DNA from: Bufo bufo
Lineage: Eukaryota > Chordata > Amphibia > Anura > Bufonidae
Direction: 5' to 3'
Assembly: GCF_905171765.1 (NCBI RefSeq)
Contig: NC_053391.1
Coordinates: 112,519,409 to 112,583,408 of the forward strand
DNA length: 64,000 nt
Part shown: piece after piece, positions 13,807 through 24,440 of the stretch
Layout of the letters: every line of letters starts with the position of its first letter
Numbering within the stretch: position 1 is the stretch's first letter
Translations under genes and position numbers: made by a program
Notes under the pieces: generated by a model
Told to the model about the DNA's origin: nothing
The model's input: only the letters and a program-made list of their open reading frames with translations
The model's database searches: none

Positions 13807-14751
13807 TCAGGCCAGATAGTAAGTGTTCTGAGGTGCGCTCGTATCTGGGCACTGTTGCTTGCTCTTTGGTATTTGCTGCCAAGGGATGTAGGCTGGCAGT
13901 GGGAGCATGGAGACATCTGCAACTACCGGCAGCCAAGATGGAATCTTAATTGGCTCCAAGTCCAGCAGCGACCATGACTTGGCTAAGTCCTCAGGAGTGT
14001 GGATGCGGATTCTTCGGCCATTATTCAGGATGGAAGGGCCAAAAGGGTAAAGCCAGGAGTAGATTATATTCTTCTGATGGAGTCGCTCCAGAAGGGGCCT
14101 AAGGATTCTACGTTTGGCTAATATAGAGGGTGCCAGATCTTGGTAGAAGACTAATTCCACGCCAGTGTATGTTACCGGTGCTTTGTCTCTCGCCACCTTT
14201 AAGATGTTAACTGTGTCGACGTATGAGAGGAGCCAGCACATCTCTAGGTAGCTCGGTTGGAGACGGTTTAGGTTTAAGGGATCTGTGGATCTTCTCTATG
14301 ATAACCTTTTGGGCCTCTGTTTCACCTATCAGGTCACTGAAGATTTCAATGGCGACTTTCCTTAGGGAGTCTGCTGACCAGGATTCTGGGAGACCTTTGA
14401 TGCGTACATTACGTCTCCTATTTCTGTTCTCCTGATCCTCTATCAGAGTGAGTGCTTTATTTATATCCCCCAGTTGCTCTGTCGAATGTGTTTCAAGAGC
14501 TGTGGAGTGTGTGATGATGGCTGCACATGTGTTTTCCAAACTCTCTACACTCGCGCCCACATGTTTATTCTCAGATTTGATCTCAGATAGTTCATTGAGA
14601 ACGGGGCACAGGGCTTGGCAATAGTTTGCTTGAAGAAAGCTTTAGATGTCGCCGCTAGGTCTCTGAGTCACCAGATTCACCCATGCTACTGCTACGCTGG
14701 TCTGATTCAGCTTAGTTGTCGGCCACCGCTGAGTTTTCAAGGCGCCATCTT
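13807..14751 (-). pseudogene. L1 ORF1 (RNA-binding chaperone), broken
   Basis: The minus-strand sequence shows a probable start near 14751 (ATGGCGCC context), then several stops. An open part at 14560-14207 holds a coiled-coil-like stretch followed by RRRNVRIKGLPES, the usual entry to the L1 ORF1 RRM. A second part in another frame (14241-13807) holds the RRM end and C-terminal domain (FYQDLAP, KRRILRPLLERLHQ, FGPSILNNGRRIRI). The family protein coats L1 RNA. The frame change lies near 14220. The domain order matches vertebrate L1 ORF1p, so the identification is good despite the damage. Confidence 0.8.
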
Positions 14752-14890
14752 GGTAGGACGCGGCTGCGAGTTTGGAGCTTTCTGTTGCAGGAATTTGTGC
14801 ATGTCTCAAGAATTGTTTTGAGCAGAATGTACGCCTGCTGTATCTGCTCTACGGTCCTTGCCATATTTGACCATGTCTGTCTTGATGAGA

Positions 14891-16075
14891 TCAATTTTTA
14901 TGATGCTTGTAAAGACTGCTGTGGAGGAGCTTGTCTCTCACACGTCTTCCTCCATGTGCAGTCAGGCTCTGCCCCTGTTTCCTGGGCATTTTTAAGATGT
15001 CTTGTAGTTGGGTGGAAGACTTTAGGAACTGGATTACTACTAGATGAAAGACATGCACCATACAGGGCGCATGGCTCAGCCCTCCATGACGCAGAACAGA
15101 CACAATGTTCCTCCCGATATCAGTGAACATGGTTCCGATCTTTATTTGATGAGGAGACAGCGAAAATTCAATTTTTTTGATGAAGGATGCTGAGAAGTTC
15201 CTCCCTGTTGTGACTCAGTTCACCCAGGCTAGCTAGGTGCAGAACAGCGTGACTCAACTGTGCTGTGCATAGGTGGTATGCTGGAGGACCAGTCCAAACT
15301 GTGCCTACAATGGAGGCTGAGGACAATGTGAAGGATGGGGAGGCAGAGGAGGACATTGGTGCTGGAATCACAACATGAGAACATGGAGGCAGCTTTGCCA
15401 TAACCTGGCCAAGTTGCTGGTGTGCCTTAGAGGAACCATATTTACCCAGTGGACCATAAAGGACATATATTGTCCTTGACCATAGTTACAGCTTCACACG
15501 TCAGCGCTGCCATAAACTGTACTAGACACCGACAGACCCAAGGACTCACCCACCTCTGCGGTTTGTACGTATGCAAGGCTGGTACAGTTTTTTTTTAGAG
15601 ATGTAGTGACGGATTGGGACTTTTTATCTTGGTTCAGCACAAGCCCTCAGTTCTCTGAAATGTGCAGAATCAACCACATTGAAAGGGATGGACTGTAGTG
15701 CCAGCAACTTGGCCAGGACTACGTTCAGCTTCTGCGCCATTGGATGAGTACACTGCTCATCGATTGCTGGCTAAACGCATGGCGAGGAGTAGGTATGAGT
15801 AGGAGTAGGAGATGATGGGAAGGAAACACAGCTCCTTTCTGCAGAGGTGGTGGAGCCTTGACTGCTAGAAAAGGAGGGCTGGTCGCTGGGAGATGCATCA
15901 GGCTGTACCACTACTTTAACGCCTTGGTTTTCCCAGGCCACTTTATGTGACAGTCCATGTGTTTTTTCATTGCCATGGTGCCAACATTGGGCTGGCCAGT
16001 ATCTGCTGACTGTCCTCAATAAACTTGTCCTAGCTGAAAAGTGGAACTGAGCCGGTGGCATGCATTACTTCACTG
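14891..16075 (-). pseudogene. hAT (BED-type) transposase remnant
   Basis: Reading leftward, 16060-15900 holds a decayed BED zinc-finger-like stretch (AMKKHMDCHIKW) and a Ser/Pro-rich linker. At 15130-14990 the segment GGLSHAPCMVHVFHLVV matches the region before the second catalytic Asp of ZBED-like hAT proteins, and is close in form to HIPCLAHVLNLVVQ at 50050 and to the copy at 42 kb. Many stops and frame changes are present. The normal protein excises and reinserts hAT DNA. The N-terminal leader of this copy may continue at 17228-17450, beyond an interrupting LTR-like block. Confidence 0.72.
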
Positions 16076-16319
16076 GCAGAAAGAGCAGGAAAGAGCCAGG
16101 TTCAGGAAAGGTGAAGGCTTGTTCCTGAGTGTGGTGTCAGAGGAACCCACTGATTCCTGAGTCTAATACTGCAGTGTCCTGGAGCAGGAGGTACTTTGAC
16201 ATTTGGATATTTGTGGACATTTGTCTATTTCCCCTATGCAAAATTATAAACTTCTTACTTTATTTCTCTTGAAAAGGTTAACTTGCACTGTTTAATACTG
16301 TGTAATTACATTTTATATG

Positions 16320-17227
16320 TGTGTTGTGATATATATATATCCTATTCATTATCACTTTATTTACTTGGCTCTGTGGAAAGGGTTAATTATTACTGAGAGA
16401 CTGCTAGGACTTTGAATAGGAAACTGGTATTTTTCCACAGCTGCCATAGAGTTTAAAGAAGAGCATGTTTTGTAGGGAAAAAAAGGCAGATGTTGTTTAC
16501 CACCAAAAGCAGACAGACTGACCTTGTGACTGTCTGGTTTAGCTATGTTGTTATGTCCGGAAACTTGTTATTTGAAATGACACAGCTATTTTGTTTTGTC
16601 TGGAAAAACTGCTGTGTCATTTCCATTTAGTATCATTGAAGCTGTAATGAAAGTGTTACAATGTATCTGTATGTGTTGAACTTCTTCACTCCACCTCTCC
16701 CACTAGAAGGTTCTTTTCTAGCTAAAACTGTATATGAGGAGAGCAGTCAGAGCTCCTAGTGTTCTGCAGTTAGGGACCAGTGCTTGGAGGGGAAGACTCT
16801 GCTAGCCTGCATGAGTGACCAGAAGAAGACGCTGAGATGGGGACGCTGAGCCACAGCGATGGGTCACCAGCCCTGTGACCAAGAGGCCCCCCTGACTCCT
16901 GAGCTACAGACCGTGGGCCCTTAACCAGGATGCCAGCCTTCTGAGAAAGAGAGGGACAGCTAGCTCAGACCTTTCCTCTGCATCAAACCCTTCTTCTGCC
17001 AGGGATGAGACTGGAGAAGCCAGCCCAATGTCTCGCCTGTATTGTTTTCCGAATCTCTCCAGTAAAGAAGCTACCCTGGTTAACTGCAGACCCTAACTGG
17101 ACTTATTTACCATTGGGTTGCACCATGCCTTAACATGCCTTCCGGAGAGTATCAACACGTGTTGACACCTTGGCAGTGTCCGGGGGACCCAGCGTAGCGT
17201 TGGGGCCACCCAAACCCGGCCACTGCA
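16320..17227 (+). mobile_element. Possible LTR-like block
   Basis: The block contains a hairpin (GAAATGACACAGC / GCTGTGTCATTTC, 16576-16624), a promoter-like TATATGAGGAG near 16730 followed by a GC-richer transcribed-looking stretch, and a CACTGCA end. The best flanking repeat, atatg versus atatc, is only four of five bases, so the ends are not established. It appears to separate two parts of a minus-strand hAT remnant. It could instead be an unassigned transposon interior. Confidence 0.25.
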
Positions 17228-17454
17228 ATATCAGTTGAGACGATATTGAAGACTGAGTGACAGCGGGATTGTTCATGAAAATACGATGACATGATGACAG
17301 TAGCAGCTCTGGCCTGTTGCTGTGGCTGCTGCTACTTCCCCCTTCTTCTGTTGCTACTTGTGCCGGCTACAGCAACATTTTTGCAACTGTCCGTTCCTTT
17401 GGAGGGTCATGGCAACCGTCTGTTAGACATACTGTACAGTAACACTAACTATAT

Positions 17455-17745
17455 ACCGTATTTTTCGCCCTATAAGACGCACCTAGGTTTTAGAGGAGGA
17501 CAACAAGAAATTTTTTTTTTTATTAGACCTCAGATCAGATCAGTAATCAGACCCCCAATATTAATCAGACCTCAGCTCATGGCCCCAATCAGACCCCCAA
17601 TGTTAATAAGACCCTCAATCAGACCTCAGATCAGACTCCAATGTTAATAAGACCCCAATCAGACATCAGATCAGAGCCCAATATAAAGAAGACCCCCCTT
17701 TCAGACTTCAGATGAGACCCCATGCCTCATATCAGCCCACCTGAT
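17455..17745 (+). repeat. DNA-transposon end motif plus short tandem repeat
   Basis: ACCGTATTTTTCGCCCTATA at about 17456 followed by AGACGCACC is a terminal motif that recurs in vertebrate DNA transposons; I cannot name the family with confidence. It is followed by irregular tandem units of about 25-30 bp built on ATCAGACCCCCAATGTTAAT (about 17530-17720). No coding potential is indicated. Confidence 0.5.
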
Positions 17746-17992
17746 AGGCATTCACCTGACAGAAAATAACTTGTGATTATGTGGCTGGAGGTACATTAGG
17801 CGGTCACTGGATAAAATTTTTACAGTAGGCCAGTACAGGCCCCAAAAAGTAGGCATTCACCTGACAGAAAAAAAAACTTGTGATGATGTGACTGGAGGTA
17901 CATTAGGCGGTCAATGGATAAAAATTTTACTGTAGGCCACTGGAGTAGAGGCCCCAAAAATGAGGCATTCACCTGACAGAAAATGCCTGTAT
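17746..17992 (+). repeat. About 105-112-bp tandem repeat (hAT 3' UTR)
   Basis: Two full units (17746-17850, 17851-17962) and a partial third begin AGGCATTCACCTGACAG and contain GGAGGTACATTAGGCGGTCA. They lie just beyond the hATC-coding end of a minus-strand hAT remnant (18080-18450), so they are best read as its 3' untranslated region. The link to that element is by position. Confidence 0.7.
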
Positions 17993-18064
17993 ATACATAA
18001 GACAAGGACCATTCTTTGTTATGGTTGGTGGCAGATATTTGTGGGCTGGCATGAGGAAATTCAA

Positions 18065-18730
18065 TTACATGTGGTCGTCACTAGTGTTGAATTTCTCAGA
18101 GATCCATGCCTCATTCATTTTTCGAAATGTGAGGTAGTCCACACTGTCGTGAGCTAGGCGAGTGCGCATATCACAAACCCCCTGCTGCGCTGAACGTCCT
18201 TTCGTACAGGACACTCGACGAGGGGCAAGCCAAGAGTTCCATGGCAAATTGTGCCAGCTCTTGTCACAGGTCAAGCTTGCACACCCAATAGTCCAGGGGT
18301 TCCTCGCTTCTCAGAGCGTCTACATCGGCCATTAACCTGATGTAGTCTGACACCTGTGGGTCTAGGCATTCCCTGAGGCTGGATCCAGAGGTCAGCTGTC
18401 GATGGGTTGGCAGCAAGAATGATCTCATATCTGAAATGACCAACACATCTTCAAACCACCCTCTTCTTGCAGGCGCGGTAGGATTGGTACCCGCACCTGT
18501 TTCTCTGTGGGTGGAAATTCATCTGCCAGCGCCCGCAACAGCAGAATGCAGTATCTCTCGCAGCAAAGCCTGGAAATGCTGCATTCTGTCAACCCCCCGG
18601 CGCCAGGGGTGGTGTGGAGTGGGCCCGGCGTGCATGCTGGTAACTGCTTTCCCTGGATATAATGGAGGCCATTTTGGCACCGAAAATGACAGAAATTCAG
18701 GCGGATCCAGCATGTAAGTGGAACCTGCAC
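18065..18730 (-). pseudogene. hAT transposase C-terminal (hATC) remnant
   Basis: The minus strand reads LDYWVCKLDLWQELAQFA-like sequence near 18290, then ACPSSSVLYERTFSAAGG in another frame, then DSVDYLTFRKMNEAWIS ending near 18085. This is the conserved hATC dimerisation domain found at the C terminus of hAT transposases. Upstream, 18446-18300 gives VSDYIRLMADVDALRSEEP and 18560-18425 gives FPPTEKQVRVPILPRLQEEGG. At least two frame changes break it. No N-terminal part follows within this copy, so it is an internal-deletion or truncated fragment. Confidence 0.82.
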
Positions 18731-18794
18731 TTTCTGAATTATATGATAGCCGCTATGGCACGTAACAGGTATATTTAGTGTTAGGAACCCGTCT

Positions 18795-18869
18795 AACTAG
18801 AGATTGCCTTGACGTTCGGCAGACGGGCTCAAATCATTTTGTACAAAACGATTTGCCAAGCATCTCTAA
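18795..18869 (-). mobile_element. hAT terminal region (TTAGAGATGC end)
   Basis: The plus-strand sequence ends GCCAAGCATCTCTAA near 18869; on the minus strand this is a TTAGAGATGCTTGGC terminus, comparable to TAGAGATGAGC at 2401 and 36970. It is likely the outer end of the minus-strand hAT fragment whose hATC tail lies at 18065-18450. No TSD was matched. Confidence 0.45.
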
Positions 18870-19037
18870 CTTATTAGTTCAGCATTTGCAATTATGATGC
18901 AATTTTGTACTTTATTTGGTTTGCAGTGAGCTGTTGCATTGCTTGTTTTGTTTAACAGTCTTGTTCTCAGCCATAGCAACGTGCCCCTGCGCTTTAGGAT
19001 GTCCTGACTGACCCCCTTTTTTTGTATCTTGACTGTT

Positions 19038-19254
19038 GTAATGTTCTGCCATGCCAACCATTTTCTCCAGTCTCAGGAAACTTGAAAAATGTAGCAAAAG
19101 TGACCCACGCCTGTACTGCGCACGCAATACACGCAAATTACATTGCCGTTTTTCGCAATCAAGAAAATAATCGCAAATTCTCAAATTTGCGAATTTATGA
19201 CTAATATTGGCCCAAATATTTGTGAAATATCGCAAATTCGAATATTGCCCACTA
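19038..19254 (+). mobile_element. Right part of hAT MITE (same family as 44996-46526)
   Basis: The sequence matches 46318-46526 along its length: ATGTTCTGCC.TGCCAAC, TTTTCTCCAGTCTCAGG, GTGACCCACGCCTGTA, TTTTTCGCAATCAAGAAAAT, and a CACTA-type end. It is inserted in, or joined to, the 19.25-20.58 kb array. The left end is missing. Confidence 0.7.
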
Positions 19255-20585
19255 AGTGGCACAATGAGAGTGTCTGGAGGTGGGGGCAGCATTAGGAGGT
19301 TGTCATTCTTTTCATGTACTTTTTGTATATTTGTTGTTTCATAATATATATTTTCCTCACACGTTCAGACGTCACGACCTCACACAACGTCATAAGGAGT
19401 TTTTCAGTCACCCATAATTTTTACAGAAAAAAAATAATTTGAAAGAAAAATTTCACCACAATGTCATTAGGTTCATACAGTAAAATAAGTTTTGCAGTCA
19501 CACATCAACATTACCGAAAAAAACAACACTTTGAAAGAGTGGCACAATACAAGAGTCTGGAGGTGGCGGACGCAGTAGCAGCATCATGAGAAGGCCACCG
19601 AGTGGCACAATGACAGAGTCTGGAGGTGGCAGAAGTATGAGGAGGACACTGAGTGGCACAATGACTGGAGGTTGCGGCAGCATCAGAAGGTTGTCAATGT
19701 TTTCATGTACTTTTTGTATATTTGTTGTTTCATAATATATATTTTCCACACACATTCAGACGTCACATGACCTCATGTGACATCATTCGGTCCATACAGC
19801 AAAAGGAGTTTTTCAGTCACCCATCATTTTTACAAAAAAAAAACACTTTGAAAGAGTGACACAATGACAGAGTCTGTAGATGGCAGCAGTTTGATGAGGC
19901 CACCGAGTGGCAAGGTGACATAGTTTGAAGGTGGCGGCTGCATCCGGAGACCACAGAGTGGCAAGGTGACATAGTGTGGAAATGGCAGCAGCATGAGAAG
20001 ACCACAGAGTGGCAAGGTGACATAGTTTGGAGGTGGCGGCAGCATCAGGAGGCCACAGCATGGCAAGATGACATAGTGTGGATATGGCAGGAGCAGCAGC
20101 AGGAGACCACAGAGTGGCAAGGTGACATAATGTGGAGATGGCAGCAGCAGCAGGATACCATAGCGTGGAAAGGTGACATAGTGTAGAGATGGCAGCAAAC
20201 ATGAAGAGACCACAGAGTGGCAATGTGACATAGTGTGGGGATGGCAGCAGCATGAGGAGACCACAGAGCAGCAAGGTGACATACTGTGGATATGGCAGCA
20301 GCAGGATACCACCGAATGGCAAGTTGACATAGCGTGGAGATCGTAGCAGCATAAGGAGACCACAGAGTGGCAAGGTGACATAATGTGGAGATGGCAGTAG
20401 CAGCAGCATCAGGAGACCACATAATAGCAAGGTGACATAGTTTGGAGGTGGCAGCAGCATCAGGAGGCCACAGAGTGGCAAGGTGACATAGTGTGGATAT
20501 GGCAGCAGCAGCAGGAGACCACAGAGTGGCAACGTGACATAATGTGAAGATGGCAGTAGCAGCAGCAGTCACAAAACATTTTACC
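19255..20585 (-). repeat. hAT 3' UTR tandem arrays (about 400 bp and 51-60 bp units)
   Basis: Two long units share CATGTACTTTTTGTATATTT and GTTCAGACGTCAC-like blocks (about 19290-19480 and 19690-19860). From about 19890 to 20560 there are about a dozen units of 51-60 bp built on GAGTGGCAAGGTGACATAG and TGGAGATGGCAGCAGCA. The same unit in reverse orientation follows a hATC tail at 43.75-44.2 kb, which identifies the array as 3' UTR of that hAT family. Unit lengths are mostly multiples of three, which leaves long open frames in all three minus-strand phases; these are not genes. Confidence 0.8.
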
Positions 20586-20592
20586 GCATACA

Positions 20593-22186
20593 CAGTTGCA
20601 AGAAAAAGTATGTGAACCCTTTGGAATGATATGGATTTCTGCACAAATTGGTCATAAAATATGTTTTGATCTTCATCTAAGTCCCAACAATAGACAATGA
20701 CAGTCTGCTTAAACTAATAGCACAAAAATAATTAAATGTTACCATGTTTTTATTGAACCAACCATGTAAACATTCACAGTGCAGGTGGAAAAAGTATGTG
20801 ATCCCCTAGACTAATGACATCTCCAAGAGCTAATTGGAGTGAGGTGTCAGCCAACAGGAGTCCAATCAATGAGATGAGATTGGAGGTGTCGGTTACAGCT
20901 GCTCTGCCCTATAAAAAAACACACACCAGTTCTGCTTTTCACAAGAAGCATTGCCTGATATGAATGATGCCTCGCACAAAAGAGCTCTCAGAAGACCTAC
21001 GATTAAGAATTGTTGACTTGCATAATTCTGGAAAGGGTTATAAAAGTATCCCCAAAAGCCTTGCTGTTCATCAGTCCACGGTAAGACAAATTGTCTATAA
21101 ATGGAGAAAGTTCCGCACTGCTGCTACTCTCCCTAGGAGTGGCCGTCCTGTAAAGAAGACTGCAAGAGCACAGCGCAAACTGCTCAATGAGGTGAAGAAG
21201 AATCCTATAGTGTCAGCTAAAGACTTACAAAAGTCTCTGGCATATGCTAACATCCCTGTAAGTGAATCTACGATACGTAAAACACTAAACAAGAATGTAT
21301 TTCATGGGAGAATACCACAGAGGAAGCCACTGCTGTCCAAAAAAAATACATTGCTGCATGTTTACAGTTTGCACAAGAGCACCTGGATGTCCCACAGCAG
21401 TACTGGCAAAATATTCTGTGGACAGATGAAACTAAAGTTGAGTTGTTTGGAAGAAATACACAACACTATGTGTGGAGAAAAAGAGGCACAGCACACCAAC
21501 ATGAAAACCTCATCCCAACTGTGAATTATGGTGGTGGGGGCATCATGGTTTGGGGCTGCTTTGCTGCGTCAGGGCCTGGACGGATTGCTATAATCGAAGG
21601 AAAAATGAATTCCCAAGTTTATCAAGACATTTTGCAGGAGAACTTAAGGCCATCTGTCTACCAGCTGAAGCTCAGCAGAAGATGGGTGTTGCAACAGGAC
21701 AACGACCCAAAGCATAGAAGTAAATCAACAACAGAATTGCTTAAACAGAAGAAAATACGCCTTCTGGAGTGCCCCAGTCAGAGTCCTGACCTCAACCCAA
21801 TTGAGATGCTGTGGCATGACCTCAAGAAAGCGATTCACACCAGACATACCAAGAATATTGCTGAACTGAAACAGTTCTGTAAAGAGGAATGGTCAAGAAT
21901 TACTCCTGACCGTTGTGTACGTCTGGTTGAAGTTATTGCTGCCAAAGGAGGTTCAACCAGTTATTAAATCCAAGAGTTCACATACTTTTTCCACCTGCAC
22001 TGTGAATGTTTACATGGTTTGTTCAATAAAAATATGGTAACATTTAATTATTTGTGTGTTATTAGTTTAAGCAGACTGTGATTGTCTATTGTTGTGACTT
22101 AGATGAAGATCAGATCACATTTTATGACCAATTTGTGCAGAAATCCATATCATTCCAAAGGGTTCACATACTTTTTCTTGCAACTG
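20593..22186 (+). mobile_element. Tc1/mariner element, copy A
   Basis: Long inverted repeats start CAGTTGCAAGAAAAAGTATG and end with the complement CATACTTTTTCTTGCAACTG at 22186, followed by TA. The inverted repeats run well over 150 bp, with inner repeats near 20780 and 21985 (AAAAAGTATGTGA versus CACATACTTTTT). It encodes one DDE transposase. It sits in a tandem array whose unit reads TTTTACCGCATATAAGTGC, so the insertion split that TA. Copies B (46899-48521) and C (63191 onward) are the same family. Confidence 0.93.
20964..21967 (+). pseudogene. Tc1-family transposase, one frameshift
   Basis: Cut-and-paste transposase of the DDE type. The N-terminal part (20964-21345) has the paired helix-turn-helix region: [35 protein letters not shown] and the GRPVKK basic motif. 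The catalytic part (21365-21967) includes LWTDETKVELF, WGCFAASGPG, QQDNDPKHRS and [15 protein letters not shown], giving the two Asp and Glu. A two-base insertion (TA after eight A residues, near 21347, absent in copy B) shifts the frame. Apart from that the protein is nearly full length (about 335 residues) and ends at TSY plus stop. Confidence 0.92.
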
Positions 22187-22187
22187 T

Positions 22188-22460
22188 AAGTGCAGCACTT
22201 TACGCTGAATACAATTTATTCTTCAACAGAAATAAGTCACAAAAGATTTTACCGCATATAAGTGCAGTGCTTAATGTTGAATACAATTTTTTTGTTCCAC
22301 CAAACTAAGTCACAAAAGATTTTACCACATACAACTGCAGCACTGAACGCTGCATGAAATTTGTTTTTTCACCAAAATAATTCACAAAAGATTTTACCAC
22401 ATATAAGTGCAGCATATGTGGTAAAATCTTTTGTGACTTATTTCGGTGGAAAAAAAATTG
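22188..22460 (+). repeat. About 80-bp tandem repeat ending in a hairpin
   Basis: Three units carry TCACAAAAGATTTTACC.CATA and GTGCAG. The last is followed by an inverted copy: 22382-22404 and 22414-22436 are perfect 23-bp complements around AAGTGCAGC, with weaker pairing further out. The array continues the sequence left of Tc1 copy A (about 20570-20590), so it predates that insertion. Confidence 0.72.
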
Positions 22461-22618
22461 TTAGAGATGGAAAGGGTCTTCGGATTCCTGGGAAGGTCAC
22501 TGAGCATCCCGGTCATCCGTCATCTATTCGCTCCGCTAAAGGATCATTATGAAAGTGTGTAGAAGCCACACGGGGCCCCCACGCTACATATTTATCATGG
22601 AGACATCATGGAGATTTA

Positions 22619-23105
22619 ACCGCATATAACTTCAGCGCTGACCGCTGAATACATTTAGTTTTTCGACCGAAATACTTCAATAAAGATTTTACAACATATA
22701 ACTGCCACACTGACTGACTGCTACCGCCGCTACTTCCGTGAACCTCTGCTACTTCCAGGGTAGGTAGGCTGATGCGAATCAGTTGCTCCACTCCAGGCAC
22801 GTTTGGTTCCCGCCATCCCACTGCTGCCACCCTGCTAAATCCCAGCCATGCTTTCAACACATATAACTGCCAACGTGAACTGAGAATCTATTTTTCTGTT
22901 TGTAGTGAAATGCATAATAACACATATAATCGCCGCATTGACTGACTGCAACAGCAGCTACTTTTGTGAACCCCTGCACCACTACTTTCTGTGTAGCTAG
23001 GCTGCTGCGAAGCAGGTGCTCTACCGCGGGCACGTTTGGCTCCCGACCTCCCACTGCTGCCACCCTGCTGACTCCCAGCCATGCTTTCAACACATATAAC
23101 TGCCG
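22619..23105 (+). repeat. About 240-bp tandem dimer
   Basis: Two units share GACTGACTGC, TGGGTTCCCG/TGGCTCCCGAC, CCACTGCTGCCACCCTGCT and CCCAGCCATGCTTTCAACAC (about 22690-22870 and 22925-23105). They resemble the leader arrays of the hAT elements elsewhere in the window. Short open frames across it are by-products of the duplication. Confidence 0.65.
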
Positions 23106-23109
23106 ACAT

Positions 23110-23690
23110 GAACTGAGGATATATTTTTCTTTTTGTACTGAAATAGGCCAGTAAACGCTTTCAGCAGAAATAAATGCACCAGTGAAGTGCATATATATTT
23201 TTCTTTCAGTACTGAAATAGGCCTCTGAACGCTTTTGCCACAAATAAGTGCACCAGTGAAATGCATATATATTTTTCTCTTTTTACTGTATACACTTTCA
23301 ACAGAAATAACTACAGAAGTGAACTGAGCATATATTTTTCTTGTTGGACTGAAATAGGCCGCTATACGCTTTCACCAGAATTAACTGCAGAAATGCACTG
23401 AGAATATATTTTTCTATTTTTACTGTAATACGCCACTATACGCTTTCAACAGAAATAACTCAACAGTGCAGTGTGTATATATTTTTCTTATTTTACTAAA
23501 ATACGCCCCTATACACTTTCACCAGAAATAACTGCAACAGTGCAGTGCGTATATACCGTATTTGTCTTTTTTTTTTACTGAAATATGACCCTATACGCTT
23601 TCATCAGAAATAACTGCAACAGTGCAGTGCATATATACCGTATTTGTCTTTTTTTACTAAAATACGCCCCTATACGCATTTAATATTTTT
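23110..23690 (+). repeat. About 75-bp tandem array
   Basis: Roughly eight units contain ACGCTTTCA.CAGAAATAA, TG.A.TG..TATATATTTTTCT and ACTGAAATA.GCC. Later units gain ATACCGTATTTGTCTTTTTT. Probably a hAT leader array. No gene. Confidence 0.7.
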
Positions 23691-23724
23691 TTAACAGGTA
23701 TGCAACCCTATATTATATCAATTG

Positions 23725-24440
23725 GATATTCCAAAAAGGAGGATTGCTTTAAAACAAAAAAGTTTTATTATACACTTAAAAAGGGAAAAGGAGGGAAATA
23801 GCACACTGTAAAACACAGGGAGTGAAAGCACTTAGAGCACAGTGACGCTCTCTGAATTCCTCCCCTGTATTAACTACAGTGTGGCTTGCGACACTCTAAG
23901 ATGTCCCCCATGCACATGGCCCCAATGCACTTTGCCACTGCACCCTCCAAAATACGAGAGGGGGACTCAGGTTGCTGCAACACACATGCTGGTATCACCA
24001 GCTGTTCAGCAACTGTTGCAAGCCACACAATAGGAAACTAAACTGCCGGCCATAACAAACTGCTGTAGACAAAGTTACAGACACCTGGTAAGTCGGCTCA
24101 ACGCGTTTCTACATATGGTATCATCAGGAGCCCACCCTGTAACCACCTAACAGCTGAACAGCCTAATATATGTTGGAACTTGCATACGCGCTACCCCTCT
24201 CTCACTAGGGGCAGCGCTCTGGCAATATGACGGCCGTGAAGCGGCTGCCGAAAGCAAAACTATTTGTAGCCCATGCTCTTCCTCCCTGAAAGCATCCAGG
24301 ACACGCCCTTCCCCAGCCAAGAAGCCAGTAACCTGAGATGCGCTACTGTCAGCAGCGCATCGCACCAGCTCAAAGCTGTCTCTATAAAGGAGGACTAGCC
24401 ACATAAGACTATGCTCATTCAGAACAGCAGGGAATATGGT
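23725..24440 (-). mobile_element. Penelope-like terminal repeat region, inverted
   Basis: This segment lies immediately upstream of a plus-strand Penelope-type reverse transcriptase fragment but carries its ribozyme motif on the minus strand (24095-24132). Minus-strand reading gives the ribozyme, then GC-richer sequence, then a T-rich end with TTTTAAGTGTATAATAAAAC near 23770. Penelope-like elements are known to carry hammerhead motifs in their terminal repeats and often have inverted terminal pieces at the 5' side. Ends are approximate. Confidence 0.55.
24095..24132 (-). ncRNA. Hammerhead ribozyme motif (type I, minimal stem III)
   Basis: On the minus strand: stem I GGCTC, core CTGATGA, stem II TAC-CATAT-GTA, core GAAA, ACGCGT, then T and the stem I partner GAGCC. 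All 5 bp of stem I and 3 bp of stem II pair. The residue after the A15.1-U16.1 pair is T, which a hammerhead can cleave less well than C. ACGCGT is self-complementary, so stem III would form best between two molecules, as reported for hammerheads of Penelope-like elements. One weak point is a T-A pair where the conserved first stem II pair is normally G-C. A chance match of all these parts is unlikely. Confidence 0.78.

Larger units (their letters stand above)
9050..14760 (-). mobile_element. L1-clade LINE, minus strand, second family
   Basis: On the minus strand the order is ORF1 (about 14.75-13.8 kb), a long C-rich inter-ORF region, and ORF2 (about 12.2-9.19 kb). The protein motifs differ from the plus-strand L1 at 2.8-7 kb (LQETH versus LLETH, FADD versus YADD), so these are two separate L1 families. 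No clear poly(A) remains at the 3' side (plus-strand position about 9050), so the tail end is approximate. The 5' boundary near 14760-14890 abuts a hAT remnant. All genes are broken. Confidence 0.82.

Noticed and set aside
16315..17232. Target duplication for the LTR-like block (atatg / atatc)
   Set aside because: Only four of five bases agree in an A/T-rich context, so chance cannot be excluded.
17291..17647. Possible small secreted protein with a hydrophobic N terminus
   Set aside because: The frame runs into the ATCAGACCC short tandem repeat, and the start lies in what looks like hAT leader sequence.
19813..20644. Three overlapping minus-strand frames rich in Cys, Leu and His
   Set aside because: All three phases are open because the tandem units are mostly multiples of three; the same array is a hAT 3' UTR elsewhere.
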